From: Cloeon dipterum
Lineage: Eukaryota > Arthropoda > Insecta > Ephemeroptera > Baetidae
Direction: 5' to 3'
Assembly (NCBI RefSeq): GCF_949628265.1
Contig: NC_088788.1
Coordinates: 35,078,335-35,142,334 of the forward strand
Length of the DNA: 64,000 bases
Shown here: piece after piece, positions 1 through 13,000 of the stretch
How positions within the stretch are numbered: position 1 is the first letter of the stretch
Layout: every line of letters begins with the position of its first letter
Translations under genes and position numbers: made by a program
The notes under the pieces: model-generated
Told to the model about the DNA's origin: nothing
The model's database searches: none
The model's input: the letters and a program-made list of their open reading frames with translations, nothing else

Positions 1-1744
1 GAGCACACAGAGCTCATCAGCCGCTGCAATGGGTCCGTGTTTATAATTAATTATTTGTCCACTTAAGCTCGCGAAGATTTCGACCAGAGTAACATTTTTG
101 GAAAGAACAAAAAATTGTCTTTAACTAGGTGCTAATTTAGATCGAGAGCGTTGATTATGCCAAGAGGGCAGCGGCTGACCTTGACCTCTTGAGGGCTTTA
201 AAATACATTAAGTCCAAACTACTCGTGAAATCGTACATAAAATGACCTCAATGGTGTCAATCGGTCTATTCGTTGCAAAATTATAAAGCCCAAAAGCTAC
301 ACGTCTTTGTAACGTTTTTAGTACATTTTAAATTTATTTAAATTCAACCAACAACTGTGGGGGAAAATCAACGGTTGAACAAACAACCCATAATTTTTTA
401 GCTGCGTGCAGTATTATTCATTAGCTATTGCATCAACAAAAACGACTAATTAAATACACAAAAAGGATAAAATTGTAGTTTAAGTCTAGATCTTTGCTTT
501 TTTCGGCAAACTCGTAATGAACTTTTGTATATAGAATTGTGATTTTATCTTGTGTAAAATATTCATTGCTTTAATGGTATGAGGGAGCGAAATAATGAGA
601 ACAAATGAAATTTTATACCGACTTTGGTCTTCTCGTATACAAGCCCGCGTCGATTCATTCAAGAGTGCTACCGGATTTTATTTTGCCCCAGATCGATCTA
701 TTCTTTCGGTTCTAATTGGCGTAAACGCTTCGGTCTTGAAAAAATATAGTTCAATTCTTAGTTTAGAAATTAATTGGTCATGAACAATTTTCCGCTAAAC
801 TTATTATAAACCGAGATATTAATTAAAAACACCAATTTTACAATATTTAAAATATTAAACCACCTAAAATACGACAGTTGTTTAACTAGTAAAAATATAT
901 TGCCTTCATTGATGTGGAAATTACCAATGTCAAAAGAAAATTTTGATCTAAATATTTCCATTTTTTAATTTTTTATTTAAACTTCGAACACAAGAATATA
1001 AGTTCTCTCCTGATATTTTTACGGTACAGATGTCGCCATTCCACTGCGTTTTACAAATATAAATAAATGTATACTCAATTATCGTTTCATTTGATTGCTA
1101 ACTTTTTAAAAACGATTTTAATTTAGAATACTGGTGTACGGCACAAATTTTTCCGCGCTTGATATTCGATTTTTGTGGATGAGAATTGAGAAACCAAGAG
1201 CGGTTCTTTCGTGATTTTTCACGCACCCGCAGCATCGCGCCAGTCAATGCATTATTGTCAAAGCACACAAAAGCGATCGGCTGCAAAGGAAAAGTTTGAC
1301 CTGCTAGCGATTTTTTAATTGTGAAGCAGCGCGCCCCCTTTTATGCACAGCCTAAATATGTGCACGGGCGAAACACCCTCGGAGGGTGCTGCGTTGCAAG
1401 CTCGTCTCTCGGTCACAGTTGAACCGAGTGAACGGCAACTGTGACTCGCGGCAATTGTGCCCAAAGTAAATTTTTCAGAATTTAATTTACTAAGAGCAGA
1501 CTCGATTTTCATGTTATTATCTTGATATCAACACACATTTTTAATATATACGATGCGAATTAAGCAGGAAATCAACGATATTGTAAGCAAATTTTTTTAT
1601 TTAAAGTAGCTTTATATTTAGGCAACAACCACCCTCAAAAGACCCTCCCTAAAGACCAAACCCTGATGCCACACTCCTCCTCTTCCCACCATTTTAACTT
1701 AGGGCACAGTTGCCGCGGGTCACAGTTGAAGTACCCTCAATTAT

Positions 1745-2027
1745 AAGTATATGGATCGATACAGGGTGACAGTTGAAAATTATTAGAATTGTTGAATGCA
1801 ATAAGCAGTTGATCAATAAAAAATTTGTATTACAATTTGCATTAATAAAAACAGGACCTTTTTCTACAGTAAAAACTAAAATTTCTCAATTTTTCTCCAA
1901 AATTTACGGCACTGGACCACAGATATTCTTGGCAGATTTCGATTCCTCTGGTCGACATCTGTCCAACAGCGTTTTTGGGGAAACTCTTTGTTGTCAAACA
2001 AAACATGGTTTCAAGTAAGGAGACAGT
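1745..2027 (+). repeat. Partial copy of a 472-bp MITE family (ACTGTCTCCCTACT ends)
   Basis: The sequence is clearly related to 39430-39718 and, inverted, to 27374-27670. Shared blocks include the string GCAGATTTCGATTCCTCT and the terminal string AGTAAGGAGACAGT. Only the right half of the family is present. It is old, judging from many mismatches among copies. Confidence 0.65.
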
Positions 2028-2339
2028 CCGCCTCACTATTTGAAAAGCATGCTAACTTTGCAACCACGTTTTCTCAAAAATTTACTTGGCTATATATTCT
2101 GGCTTAATCACTCAGCAACAACGATTTTCCAGGATTTTGCAGTATCAATCCTCTAGAACTATAACTAATTATAATTAGAGCATACTTTTTATCCCTAAAA
2201 TTGTATCCCTATGTAAATACATTTTATTCGGTATGTGATGTGCTCATTCGGAAACTCTCAGAAATAAATAGTCAATCGCTGAAAAGAAATACAGAGATGC
2301 AAATACCCGAATTAACAATGCAAATATATTTTGGCCTTC

Positions 2340-2640
2340 GTAAGAGCGCGCTGGCTGGCGTTCGTTACAGTTGGCGCACGGCTCATTTCGAGATCGACGG
2401 GGATAAAAAGCGTCGGCCAGATAGTGATTAATTCTGTCCGCAGACTGACACACAGGTAGCGAAGGGGCCAGACGGCGCCCGTCACCGCTCCAAGAAGCGC
2501 GGCGCCTCTCGCTCTCCGCAGCAGCCCGCCCGCTCGCCTATACATACACGTGTACGGCTCCTGAGTGCCGCCTCTCTGCAGATCGATTCAAACTTTTGCG
2601 CCTTCTCAGTGAAAAGCTACAAAAAAATTGGCCGGATTAA
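2340..2640. promoter_or_regulatory. CpG-rich promoter-like patch with no gene assigned
   Basis: This patch is far richer in CpG than its surroundings. It ends with an initiator-like TCAGT near 2606, but no coding exon could be attached on either strand. It could be the non-coding first exon of a gene outside the window. That is an inference from composition only. Confidence 0.25.
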
Positions 2641-3136
2641 TAAAATCCAACGGTCTGATGCGACACACGTTATTGTTAACGTGCGCACAGTTATCGCAAA
2701 AAATGAATGAATTTTTATGACATATCCGCTCTTCTCACGCACGACTTGCATTTTATCAGTTTTGTGAGTAGTAACGACCTTGTTTACATTTGCAGTTTTT
2801 ATCTTTCTAATTTCTTTTTGGTGAAAATGTTGTAATATGGTGATTATCAAATAAATATTAGTCCTGTTCAACACGATGCAAACGGTTGAGTGTTTGTCTC
2901 TGTCTCCCAGCAGATCATCTTGATTTCTAATGCTAGAAAATTAAATTTAACCTGCTAAAAGATGTCCATTAAAATTTGAATTTAAGCCACATTTATTTAA
3001 TTTTTCCAGATTTTTTGAACAGCAAAAATATTGTATTTTTAAGTTTTTTCTTGATAAATTGTTGCCCTGAGGGTGTGTAACATATATATATATATATCTA
3101 GGATTTCTCGTCTTAGTTTTTGAAATAATGAGGATC

Positions 3137-3430
3137 GGAAGGTTGAAAAACGGGCATTTTTAACTCAGGTAAATTAAATGAGAATATTAATGAAAATCTA
3201 TATATTGATCATTAATCGGTCGATTTTGGCTTGGGGTCATCCCTTGAGATCATGGTAGCCCTCCAATGATCTATATAACATTAAATTAGCTTGTGTGACC
3301 ACTTTACCAACGCCTAACGGGCTCCGCAATCGTTCGATCTGCAAGATTTGTACACCGTTGGGACGGCAAAGTCGAGCGCTTTCCGAATACGTGTAATTTG
3401 ACCCTTGGGAAGTCATCGCAGGTCTCACAG
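3137..3430 (+). repeat. Half copy of a foldback MITE (family with 20340-21010)
   Basis: Aligned blocks with the copy at 20340-21010 include ACCGTTGGGAC, TTTGACCC and an ACGGGCTC-like stretch, in the same order. Only one arm of the palindrome is recognisable. Confidence 0.6.
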
Positions 3431-4264
3431 ATTACACCCCGATTTACCCATAATCTCGTTCCTGAGCACGCTGAAGGTTAAATAATGGAAAATATGAATA
3501 CATAATACTCAATTTACTTTTTACTGTCAATAAAAAAACAAAAAATTAGTGGTTTTTGATAATTATTACTAAGTCTGACGGTGCATTCTGGTGGAACTCT
3601 CCTCTTTCATCCTGTTTGCAATTTCGGGGTGTGTCCTTCCCTTTATTTTTTTTAATTCGGTTGAATACGTAATGCATGGTCTTTCGGATGTTTTAGTCAG
3701 GTTCTGGTCAATAATTTAAGTGAAATTTTGAGAGCCAAATTTAGTGCTGATTATCTATTAGACAAAAATGATTTTCAATGTTGTGGTTTAGGGAAAAACA
3801 GCAGTTTAAGTTCTATAACCCAGCCTGCTTACCCTCGTAACATAAATAATCATCATGTTTATTTGTATCCTCAAACGTACATAACGGTAGTGGTTGCGAT
3901 CCCATATTTCTTTTATTAAAAATCGATTTTTAATATTGTGTGATGAAGCTCCATTCCATAAACATGACCAAGTGATGCTACTTTTATCTTTTACGTTTCA
4001 AACGCATACACATTTAGTTTTTATGAAGTGCATGATTTAATTAGGTAATAAATGAGTACATTTTGACAATGTTTGACTCTAATGATTTGATGTGAAGCTA
4101 TATGTATTATTACAAACAAGTTATATAAATTACAAAAATGAATGTCCCTATTATTACAGGGCTGATTTGAACAGCATGACAAAATTAAAGAAAAATCATC
4201 TCATTGGCACTAACACAGATAGCTTTTAATAGCCCAGAACTCAACTTGTTTATAACCGAATCAT

Positions 4265-5229
4265 TCATTCCAGCTCATCTTTTTCTGCACTGCTGTCACT
4301 GGATTTGTCCGCCACTTTCATTTCAACATCTCCTCCCTCAGCGTCCAGCTCAATGTTCTTCATAATTGCCTCGAACTTGAGCTTGCTCACCCTGGTCTTG
4401 AACTTTTTGTTGCCCAGAAATGTGGGGGACGACATTTCAAGTCTTTTCACCATTTTTTTCCTCTGCTGCTTCTTGGCTTTGGTAGTGATTAGAGGAAAAG
4501 TAATTGCTCTCTTTTTCTTTTCAGTCTTGGTCTCAGCAGTGCAGGTTTGTTCTTCCTCGTTGCTCTCTTCGTAGACGGTCTCCAACAGGTTCTGCTTTGG
4601 CGCCCTGAAGTTCTCGTTCAGGTACAGTTTTGTGAGCTCCTTCTCGCTCAAGTCTTTCTTGTTCTCCACGAATCTGAAAGCAGGTTTTCTAATCAGGGCC
4701 AAGGAACAGTTAAATTTCAGGTTACGCCAAGTTTATCGAAAAATTAAGAAATTTTTCGCTTGATAAGCAATCTCTATCATCGCGATCTATCCAACGGTGT
4801 GCGAATTTCAAGGAAAAATTCCCTAAATTGTGATAGATCTGATATAAATCGTGATTAGCATGCAAGACAGCCGACTTTCTCGCAAATTTAAACGGCAACC
4901 GGGGATATTTTGGTTCTTTTTTAGCTTTTTCCTTATTTTCAAAAATAGATTTTTAACAAATTTTCTGTACATAAAGACTTTAATTATGTATGTATGTATG
5001 TTATCTCTTTGTAAACAAATTACAGAAACCATAAATATGTATGTTTTCTTTGATTTGGAGGATATTAATCGTTAAATTCATACCGTTTTCTCTTTACTGT
5101 GGACTTATCATCCAAAGGGTTGACTAAAATCGGTCTTTTGCGAAGCCTGCGAGAGCTGCAGGAGGCAAGGATGATTTCTTCCTCCAGCTGCAAGCCCTCG
5201 ACGTCGTCGTTCAACTCAGAATCCTCCAT
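4265..5229 (-). CDS. Tantalus-like domain protein, 2 exons, about 189 aa
   Basis: The exons on the minus strand are 5229-5084 and 4688-4265. They join in phase 2 and give one frame of about 189 residues plus stop. The first ATG at 5229 opens an acidic stretch, followed by a basic segment SSRRLRKRPILVN and a KRKRK cluster spanning the splice. Exon 2 then has RKPAFRFVENKK and, about 30 residues on, LLETVYEE. This layout resembles the Tantalus domain of Drosophila tantalus and vertebrate PRR14/PRR14L, which are chromatin or nuclear-lamina associated proteins. The C-terminus is lysine-rich and then acidic, ending SSAEKDELE. The family call rests on recalled motif similarity, not an alignment. A nuclear location is inferred from the basic clusters. 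The intron holds a degraded MITE fragment (about 4740-4865). The gene is divergent from the GT11-like gene, 910 bp away. Confidence 0.6.
4740..4865 (-). repeat. Degraded MITE fragment in the Tantalus-like intron
   Basis: It shares the blocks CGATCTATCCAA, GTGTGCGAATTT and AATCGTGATT with 36395-36545 and, inverted, with 39247-39410. It is a solo half of the ACTGTCTCCCTACT-ended family. Confidence 0.5.
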
Positions 5230-6139
5230 TTCTATTTTCACACGCAGCCGGCTTAACTGGCGAATGTTTCAAGAGCACACTCTCATCTCCTCCTATCTCT
5301 GCACTTCTTATCTTGCAGTTAATGCAGATTCGAAGAACACTACTTCAACTTTGGTTGGATTTAAATCATAATTTCTTCTCACTTTGGCCACTGCCTTCCC
5401 GCTTTGTCATTGTATTGTTGTGATTGAGCGGAGCAATCATCGATCAGCGCCCAGCGGCGTTGGCTGCAACTTTTGTAGGTGGTTGGCGGGAAAACGCACG
5501 TGTGATGTAAATTAGGGCTTCAAGGGGGGCGAGAGGGGGACTGCTTGACGGTGGGTTAGCGAAAATTTCAAAAAGTGGGTGGAGTAACCAGAAAAATTGC
5601 CAAAAAGAGGCGTGAACAGGGGCGTTCCACTCCTAAATTTCCATGTAATTATATAATATAAATACGATAAATACCTAAAATTCGGCCAAAACCATAGGAT
5701 TTGGCATCCCGATCTTAAAGGGATAAATACGATTAAGAGCTACAATAATGTCATAAATATTACGGAAAATGTATCATTTCACAATAAAATTCAATGATTT
5801 GCAAAAATCGACTGTAAAAGTGGAAAATAAAAGAGTTATTATAATTATTTCATTATTTCTCACTTTTTTTCCTTTTTTTATTTTTGTGTACAGATGAGTA
5901 GATTATTATTACTCGTTACAAAATACCTTTTCATTCATTTGATGTTTATCCGCAAGAATAACAGGAATAGAAACCAAAACCTGCCCGAGTGACCGCTTTA
6001 AAAGTGTACCGGTGATGGGGAAACGAGAACGGAAGCTGCCGCGGCAGAACTGATAAAAAAAATAGGAAAGTGCATCATCGGTAGAAATTTTCAACAGTGT
6101 TTGTGATCTATCACAACTCGCCGACCATACTCGATTTGA
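5230..6139. promoter_or_regulatory. Intergenic region between divergent Tantalus-like and GT11-like genes
   Basis: The two start codons face away from each other across 910 bp. The half near 5400-5600 is richer in G and C, as expected for a shared promoter. No TATA box or initiator could be assigned with confidence, and no further coding sequence is visible. Confidence 0.35.
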
Positions 6140-8217
6140 ATGAGAGGGATGCAGTTTTATTCACCACAGCGAGTCCTGAGCAGAATGCGCGTCAGGGACT
6201 TGCTGGGATGCATTTTCGTGGTCACCTTTTCCGTGTACGCGGTTTATACCATACTTTGGGTCATTGACGATATCATGCTAACGGTCAGTTTCTGTGTGTC
6301 AAAACTCAAAAAGTACGTTTTTTTCGTGTTTTGCAATTATTGCTAACTCCAAATCTCGTGTTTTAACCATCAGAATTGCAAAATATGCACACCGTTAGAC
6401 TTGTCCCGACCTCCCCTGACCAGCTGAAGGTCCTCTCCCTCTCTATTTTTATATTTAAAAAATTTATCTACCGCAGAAATTAAAAAAATGATGTTTCTCC
6501 AGCTTTCAAAATTTATGGAATTAATTTTTATGATAGCTTAAATGATTCTAGAACATAATGATTTGCGGAATAATTTAATTTTTCTAACATTCACTGCAAA
6601 TATCCCGTCAAAATAAAAATAAATTGAATGAAAAATTTATTTTAGAGTCAATTTTGAAATTTTAAGCCATTTTGAAGTGTTTTTAAAATTGATGAATCTT
6701 CCACAGATCTTGATTTCACCGCCAACTATTAAAAAACTCCTCCAATAGAGTTTCCATGATTCACAGTATAAATATTTATCACATTCTAAAAAATAAAAAT
6801 AAATTTTCTTTCCAGAATCTCGACCTAGAGGGTGAACCCAACGAAGACTCCGACGACCAGCAATGTCCAAAGGTTGGCGAGGGCCCCAAGGGCATGGTGG
6901 TGACGGCGGTCGTGGCCGCCGGAGAACCGTTGCCGGCCGTGGCGATGCGCTACCTCGGTGTGTGGGCCCTGGCGCGCAAGGAGGGTGCCATGCCGGCCTT
7001 TCCCCAATCCGCACTCGAAATTCTGCGCGATGCGTTCGCCAACCTGAGCGTCGTTGGGCTGGAACAAGTGGTTGACCAGTGCAACGCCAGCCACTTGCTG
7101 CAGGAGTTGGACGCGGCCGGCCCTGAGGGCAACCGAGCCGACCTGCTGAAGAAGTCGGCCTACAATAGAAAAAGCGCCCAGCTTTTGGTCATCGGCGACA
7201 AACTGCTGGTCAACGAACTGACCGAAGCGTGGCGTTCCTTGCCGGCTGTGCTCACGTTCAAACGCAGCCTGAAGGAGAAAGCCAGGAGGATTCTGCAGCG
7301 AGCCGCAAACGCCATTGAGGACAAGGTTGAAATATTTTTTGCGTTCCCTATAATGTGATGTAAATGGGATAAATCTGGGACCTATACTGGGAAACCCCAG
7401 GCGGGTGCAGTGAACTAGCATAATTATCCAAAAAGAAGCGCTGAGATCTGCCAAATTTGATTATTACCAAAATAGGGAAAATATTTTTGAAGGTGAAATT
7501 GAAATCTCCAGTTTTTCGATTTAAACTTAAATCCTTCCTTCCATAATTTTTTATTCAAATAAAAAGGTCAAGGTAAAGTGGCCAAAGCCAATCAAATTCC
7601 ATTGATGTATAAAGGAGTGAGAATTATTAATGGACATCATGCTGTTTAAAATATAAACTCCATTATTTATTATTTTAAGTCATTGCTAGTTTGGGAAACT
7701 TGACACATTATAATCATTTACATCTCTACAATAATTAAAATATCCAATTTTGAGACTTAGACATTTGCATTATTTTTCACTGATTAAGTAATTCTTCCAG
7801 GGGCACCACAACCGTGTAGAATTCATCGGCGTGTTGGCAATGCCCGGGGCAAAAAATTCCTCATCTTTCTTCATCCAAGCGCTGGCAATGATGCGTTTCA
7901 GGCTGACCGGCCTTGGGGCGCCGCTGTTCGTGATTGTGTGTGGCGCCGACGACGGCAGCTGGTGCTCAGCCAATATTCCAGGCGGCGCCGACGTGTTGCA
8001 CGCATCGCCGCGCGCCGACTCTCCACTCGGCATGGCTCTGCTCGCGGCCTGCAATCACTCTGTGTTCGCGTTCGGCGCCACCGGAGTTGGCGCCGCGCTG
8101 CGCACGCGGGACGGCTCAAACTTTGTTTACCACTTCGGCGGTTCACTCACTGAAAGGAGGGATATGCTCAGATTCGTGCAACGTGTCAAACCTCCGTGGT
8201 TCCAGTTGGAATTTTAG
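6140..8217 (+). CDS. GT11 (alpha-1,2-fucosyltransferase)-like protein lacking the HxRRxD motif
   Basis: The exons are 6140-6283, 6816-7325 and 7801-8217, all joined in phase 0, giving 356 residues, about the length of vertebrate FUT1/FUT2. A type II membrane topology is visible: a basic start, then a hydrophobic segment at about residues 17-39. The lumenal part tracks GT11. LGVWALARKEGAMPAF matches the conserved N-terminal helix, LTFKRSLKEKARRIL matches the segment before the catalytic strand, FFIQALAMM and LFVIVCGADDGSWC match the central strands, and ACNHSVFAFGATGVGAAL matches the C-terminal nucleotide-binding loop. Known GT11 enzymes carry GxxGN near the start and HVRRGDY in the donor site. 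Here those places read LPAVAM and IGVLAMPGAK, so GDP-fucose binding is doubtful. It may be a Golgi pseudoenzyme or have another donor. The frame and splice sites look intact, arguing against a dead gene. Confidence 0.72.
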
Positions 8218-10097
8218 TTTCTTGTTTAATGCCAAAGGCTTGCAAGTTATATCCGTAATTAGACGAAATTTTAGTACTGTTAAAGAAGTCATGTAAAATC
8301 TGATTTATTATATTTTTCTATTATAAATTTTGTTTTATAAAGTTCTTACATGGATATATTACAGGAAAATTTACGAAACATAGTGTAGCTAAAAATGCGT
8401 AATTTTTGTCTAATATGTACCATGAAAAATGGGGAAACAATAATGCTTTTGTTAATCTCAGATAAAATCTGAATAGTTTTTATGTATAAAAAATCTGCCC
8501 GTTTGTATATCCAGTAAAAAACCTTAGGATGTTGATTTGATCATTTTTCACACTCATATAAGTAACCAATTCGGTGAATTCAGCAAAATTTCTAGTATCT
8601 CTACAATTTATTTTACAAAAATGTACAAAATATTATTTCTTATTTTAATCGCAAAATTGGTTAATCACAGCGTAGAAAAATTGTCAAATCCGACATTTTA
8701 AAGGTCGATTGCCCAAAATTAGACACCAAACTCGCTTTTACTGTGACACTGAATCAACGCTTTCTCGAAAACTCGTCTCACAAGGCAAGGGGGTGATATT
8801 AATGAATATTTTAGGGCTGAAAACTGTCAAGATTGGTTATAATTTGTGAGGCATTAAAGGTAAAATCCAAGCTAAAAAACATTTTTTGATACATACATTT
8901 TTTGCGGGGGGAAATCCACGTTCTAAATTATTAAAAAATTATTTAACTTAAAAATAGACTGTAGACCAATTCAACTTACTTTATGGCTACATTTCGAGCA
9001 AAATATATCACCTTTGTGGGCACGTATATTACGTGCAAAGATGAAACAGCGAGAACGGCTTGTTTGCCACACCTTATTAGGTGGAGGACCGTTGTCAAAT
9101 TTGACCTGTGACCTTGGGGATGAACTCAAAATGAAAAATCGGAAATTTAACTGTTTCACGGTCCTGATTTCTTTATTGCACGTATGTAGTAGAGAAACTG
9201 TCGCTATAGATGCTAAATTTCACAAACTAACAATATAATATATCATACTCAATGAACTATGTAATTGATTTATTTTTACACGTATACGAATTTTCCTATA
9301 TATTGTCATGTTGCTGGATGCGCGTAGCTCAGCAACCAAACTCAATTTTTGGTCAACAAATCATTTCAACAATTAAAATTTGAGTGTTTGTTGAGCTATG
9401 CGCAATTTTACTGGCACCCTGAAAATACGTGTTTCCTATCGTGGATTTTTTTCACAAATTTAGTAGTGTTAAACAGAAAACTTGAAAATTGAATGGGTGC
9501 TCTTGGCCGTCCTTAAACATCTGAAGCAACCCTAAAATGCTGATATTTGACACATTATAGTGGATAGGAAAGATTTCACACTAAAATCAATTAATCATTT
9601 TTCACAGTTACGTGCTCCCCAAGTTTGTTATTGCTTAATTCAACTTAAATTGATTGTAACAATAATTTCCACCAAAAAACTGTATTCCAAGTTTTATAAG
9701 AATTTGTATAAAATTGTGTCTGCTTGATACCGCCAAGAAATGAAATCTCATTTTTTTCAGCTCACACGGCGCAGAAAATGTGCTGTTTTAAATTCAGGTC
9801 ACAGCCTTGCGCAATTAACAGTAACTATAAAAAACGATCTCGGTGGCATTCAGCGTGGAGAAGGTTACGCGGGGGTGCATAAAATGCGCGTGCACTGACC
9901 TTAGACACCCCCTGGCGCGGGGCCGGGGCGGCTCTCGGGGGTGGTTGGGGTTATCTCGGTCACCTAGGCGACGGCGGCGAGCGTGTTTGTCCGCGCTGTG
10001 CTGCTGATTGTGTGTGTGAGAGAGAGAGAGAGAGCGAGGAGAGCGGGGCGGGCCGGCGGGCGGGAGGGTTCGCGGCGGGGTGGTGCGTGTCGGCTAG
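8218..10097. other. Spacer and GC-rich promoter of the CAP-Gly gene
   Basis: The interval 8218-9850 is AT-rich with no credible exon. From about 9850 to 10097 the composition shifts to CpG-rich with a short GA dinucleotide run near 10018-10035, ending at the CAP-Gly start codon. This is a plausible TATA-less promoter. Confidence 0.45.
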
Positions 10098-13000
10098 ATG
10101 TCTCTGGAGTGCGGCGTCGATAATGCGACGAGGTCGATGGGCACCGTGCGGGCCCTGCACCAGACGGTCGTGGGCCTGAGAACGGCCCTCGAAAGCTGCA
10201 AGCAGCAAGGCGAGCGGCTGAGCTCGCAGAACCGCGAGCTGCGAGAGCGCCTCCGCATGGACGACGAGGACGACGAGCTTGACGACATCGAGCTCATCTT
10301 CACGACCGAGGGCGCCGGCAGCGTGCCGCCGCAGGAGCCCCTCGAGTCCATCATCGAGGATGGCGGGCCGCTCGCTGCCCCGGGCACCCGCCCCATTTAC
10401 AGACCCCTGGCGCACAGGTAAATTGCATCGCCTATTTGGAGGGAAAAAAGGGTCAAAGGGTCAACGACTGCTGCGTGTAAATGGGGTGCGGGTTTCCCGT
10501 CTTCGAGATGCGTTTCTAGGGGCAGTGTGTGTGTGTTTGGTTTCGTGCTTTCGTTCCCCCTGCCAGCTTGTTTGTTACGAATTGATGCGGCTTTTGACGT
10601 GCTTGAACAAAGCAAACGCGTGTCCGGAAAGTTTCTTTGAGCGCACGCATGTTATTCTGAAGTTCTGATTTCTGATGCGTAGTTCATTTGATCTACGCTT
10701 ATTTCAGAAATAAAATTTGGAGCTCCAGAAAATGTTATCGTGAGCAAACAGTATTATAACAGTATTATTTTATATGATGATAATATTATAGTCAATATGA
10801 TCTTTTTAAAATTTAATTTAGTTTTGGGTTTAAATTTTTTATATACTCTCAGTTTGGGTTGTTCCGAACGATATTAAATTTAAATTCTCGAAATTCTATA
10901 ATTATGAAGAAATTATGGAATGCCCCTGAACAGAATTGACGAATGATTAATCACTTTGAGATTAGGTTTTCTTCCTTTTTCATTCATATCCACCCCCATC
11001 CTTTGTTAACTCCACGCAGAATAACAGAGCCATTTCCAAAGTTATTATTTTTCAAAAAGGGTGTTCCCAGGAAAGATTTAAATCTTTTGATTCTGTCTGC
11101 AATTCCCAAATACTTGTTTTTTCTGTTTTTATTTATTTTATTTTTTCTGTTTTTTGGTGTGTTGTTGGGGGCGTATAGGGGTGTCATAATAACCAAGTTC
11201 CGCGGGAAATATCTTAATTAGTACCTTTCCCGGAAAAACGGGCCCGCCGGATTTGCCAAATTGTGAATATCTCGAGTTCTAATGAAGCTAGAACCTTCAA
11301 TTTAGTGTCAAACGATGGCCGACAACTTTATGTGTTCACTCAAATTAATTTTGAATTTTCGGAATACCCAAATTACGTCATCTTAATTGTTTATTCTAGG
11401 TATATTGAGAAAAATGTGTCCCAACTGCGTTTCTTATTATGCCTGAACGATAGAGAAACCGTTTTTGCAATACGGAGGGTCATTAAAGTTGAAATAAAAA
11501 TCGGCATTTTCTGCATCTGGTGAATAGTAAGAAATTAGATATCACGCGATCGTTTTGTTTTGACGCAGCGAGCCTGTTAGGAGTCAGAAAAGACATTGAA
11601 AAAGGTTGAAATTCTAACCCTGGCGTCAGGGTCAGGGTTAGCTACATTTGCAATGCGCCAAAAACCACCAGTTTTGGGTTTTTCGAAATTTTTTCAAATT
11701 TAAACTCCGGAAAGGTCACGTTTCGCGACAATAAAGTCAGAAATTTGGGGAAATTACGAAGATCGACTTCTAAAATTGTTGGTCTTTTATTGAAAACCAG
11801 TCGATTTTTTTTATAAAAATCCCTAATTTTGGTCAGCCATCATGAGAATGTTTCAAGAGAAACTTAAATAAAAACGCATATGTGTTTCTGTAAGATGCGC
11901 TAAATTGCAGGAAAAACGCAAAAACAGTTTTTCGCAATACAGTGTAGGTTTATTTCCAGAAAAATGCAGTTTTTGCCAGGGTACTGCTAGGATACACATT
12001 CAGAAGAATTCTTTTAACTTTTTCCCACTCTCCACCTGCCTATAAAACTATTTATTTCTGCTCTCAATGTGCATACACACAAAAGATCTCATGCGAATCA
12101 ATTTTCAATATTTATAGAGACGCATTGCGCGCGACGCGTGCGCCCGCAGCGTCGCGCAGCAGTGCCGGCGCGCAGACGGATGTGACGGCAGTGCAGTGGC
12201 GCAGCGAGGGCTTCCTCAACCGGCGGCCGCTGCGGCCCGTGCTGGCCCTGCCGCGGCCGACGGCCTCCAAGCAGCTGTCCAACCTGGGCTTCACGGCCAT
12301 GGTGCCCGAGCTGAGCCGCTCCGTGGACCACGACCTCGCGCGCCAGCCGCCGCGCACAGTCGAACGCTGGCCCTGCGAGTGTCTCGCCGCCTCCACGCAC
12401 CACTGGGACTCGTTGCGCAGTCCCTGGTGCGATAAAGGTACGCACATGAGTCGGTTTGAATAAACTAATTTGCAGCAAAAGCGAAAATTTAAAGAGGAAA
12501 TAATTCCTTGCAGCTCGTAATACTTAATATATATCATTTAATTAAATTTGAAAATAAGAAAAATCCTTTCTGCAGATTTGATTAAAGAGGGGTTTGATGT
12601 GCTGGTCGTTGAAAACGGCACTCGAAATTTATAATCCATACAATTATTTGCTAACGCGTAAGTTGTCTGAAACGAATTCTCCAAAATTCGTCTGAAAGCA
12701 AAAAAATGTTATATCAGAAATGTTCACTGTTTTTCTAAAGGCTGATATAGGATTGAATGTTTACTTCTCGATCTTTTACACTCTTCGTTGAAAAAAATAG
12801 TATTGTACTATAAGTTTAAGCACTGGTCAAAAATTGTATTTTCAGTATCTTTCGGACGAACGAAAAATTCCGTTTTTGGCGTTTCAGATAACTTTTACGG
12901 CCAAAAAGGGGAATTCTATTTTAAAAATCTCGAAAACGCAGACTGAAAATTCATTTTCATGTGCCTCATAATAGGAATACTGCGGGGTAAACCATTGAAG

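Larger units (their letters stand above)
1..4264. other. Gene-free AT-rich spacer
   Basis: No open frame here looks like protein and none splices into anything recognisable. The stretch holds a degraded copy of an inverted-repeat element near 1745-2027, half of a foldback element near 3137-3430, a short AT dinucleotide run near 3082-3098, and a CpG-rich patch near 2340-2640. A moderately GC-rich block at 1300-1500 has no coding signal that I can support. Confidence 0.6.

Noticed and set aside
6825-7454. 209-codon minus-strand frame opposite the GT11-like gene
   Set aside because: Antisense shadow of exon 2, with family motifs only on the plus strand.
9300-9420. Possible repeat or regulatory block with GAGCTATGCGC and GCGCGTAGCTC strings
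   Set aside because: The inverted match is short and imperfect, with no supporting copies elsewhere in the window.
11600-11650. GTCAGGGTCAGGGTTAG telomere-like string
   Set aside because: Too short and irregular; not a TTAGG array.
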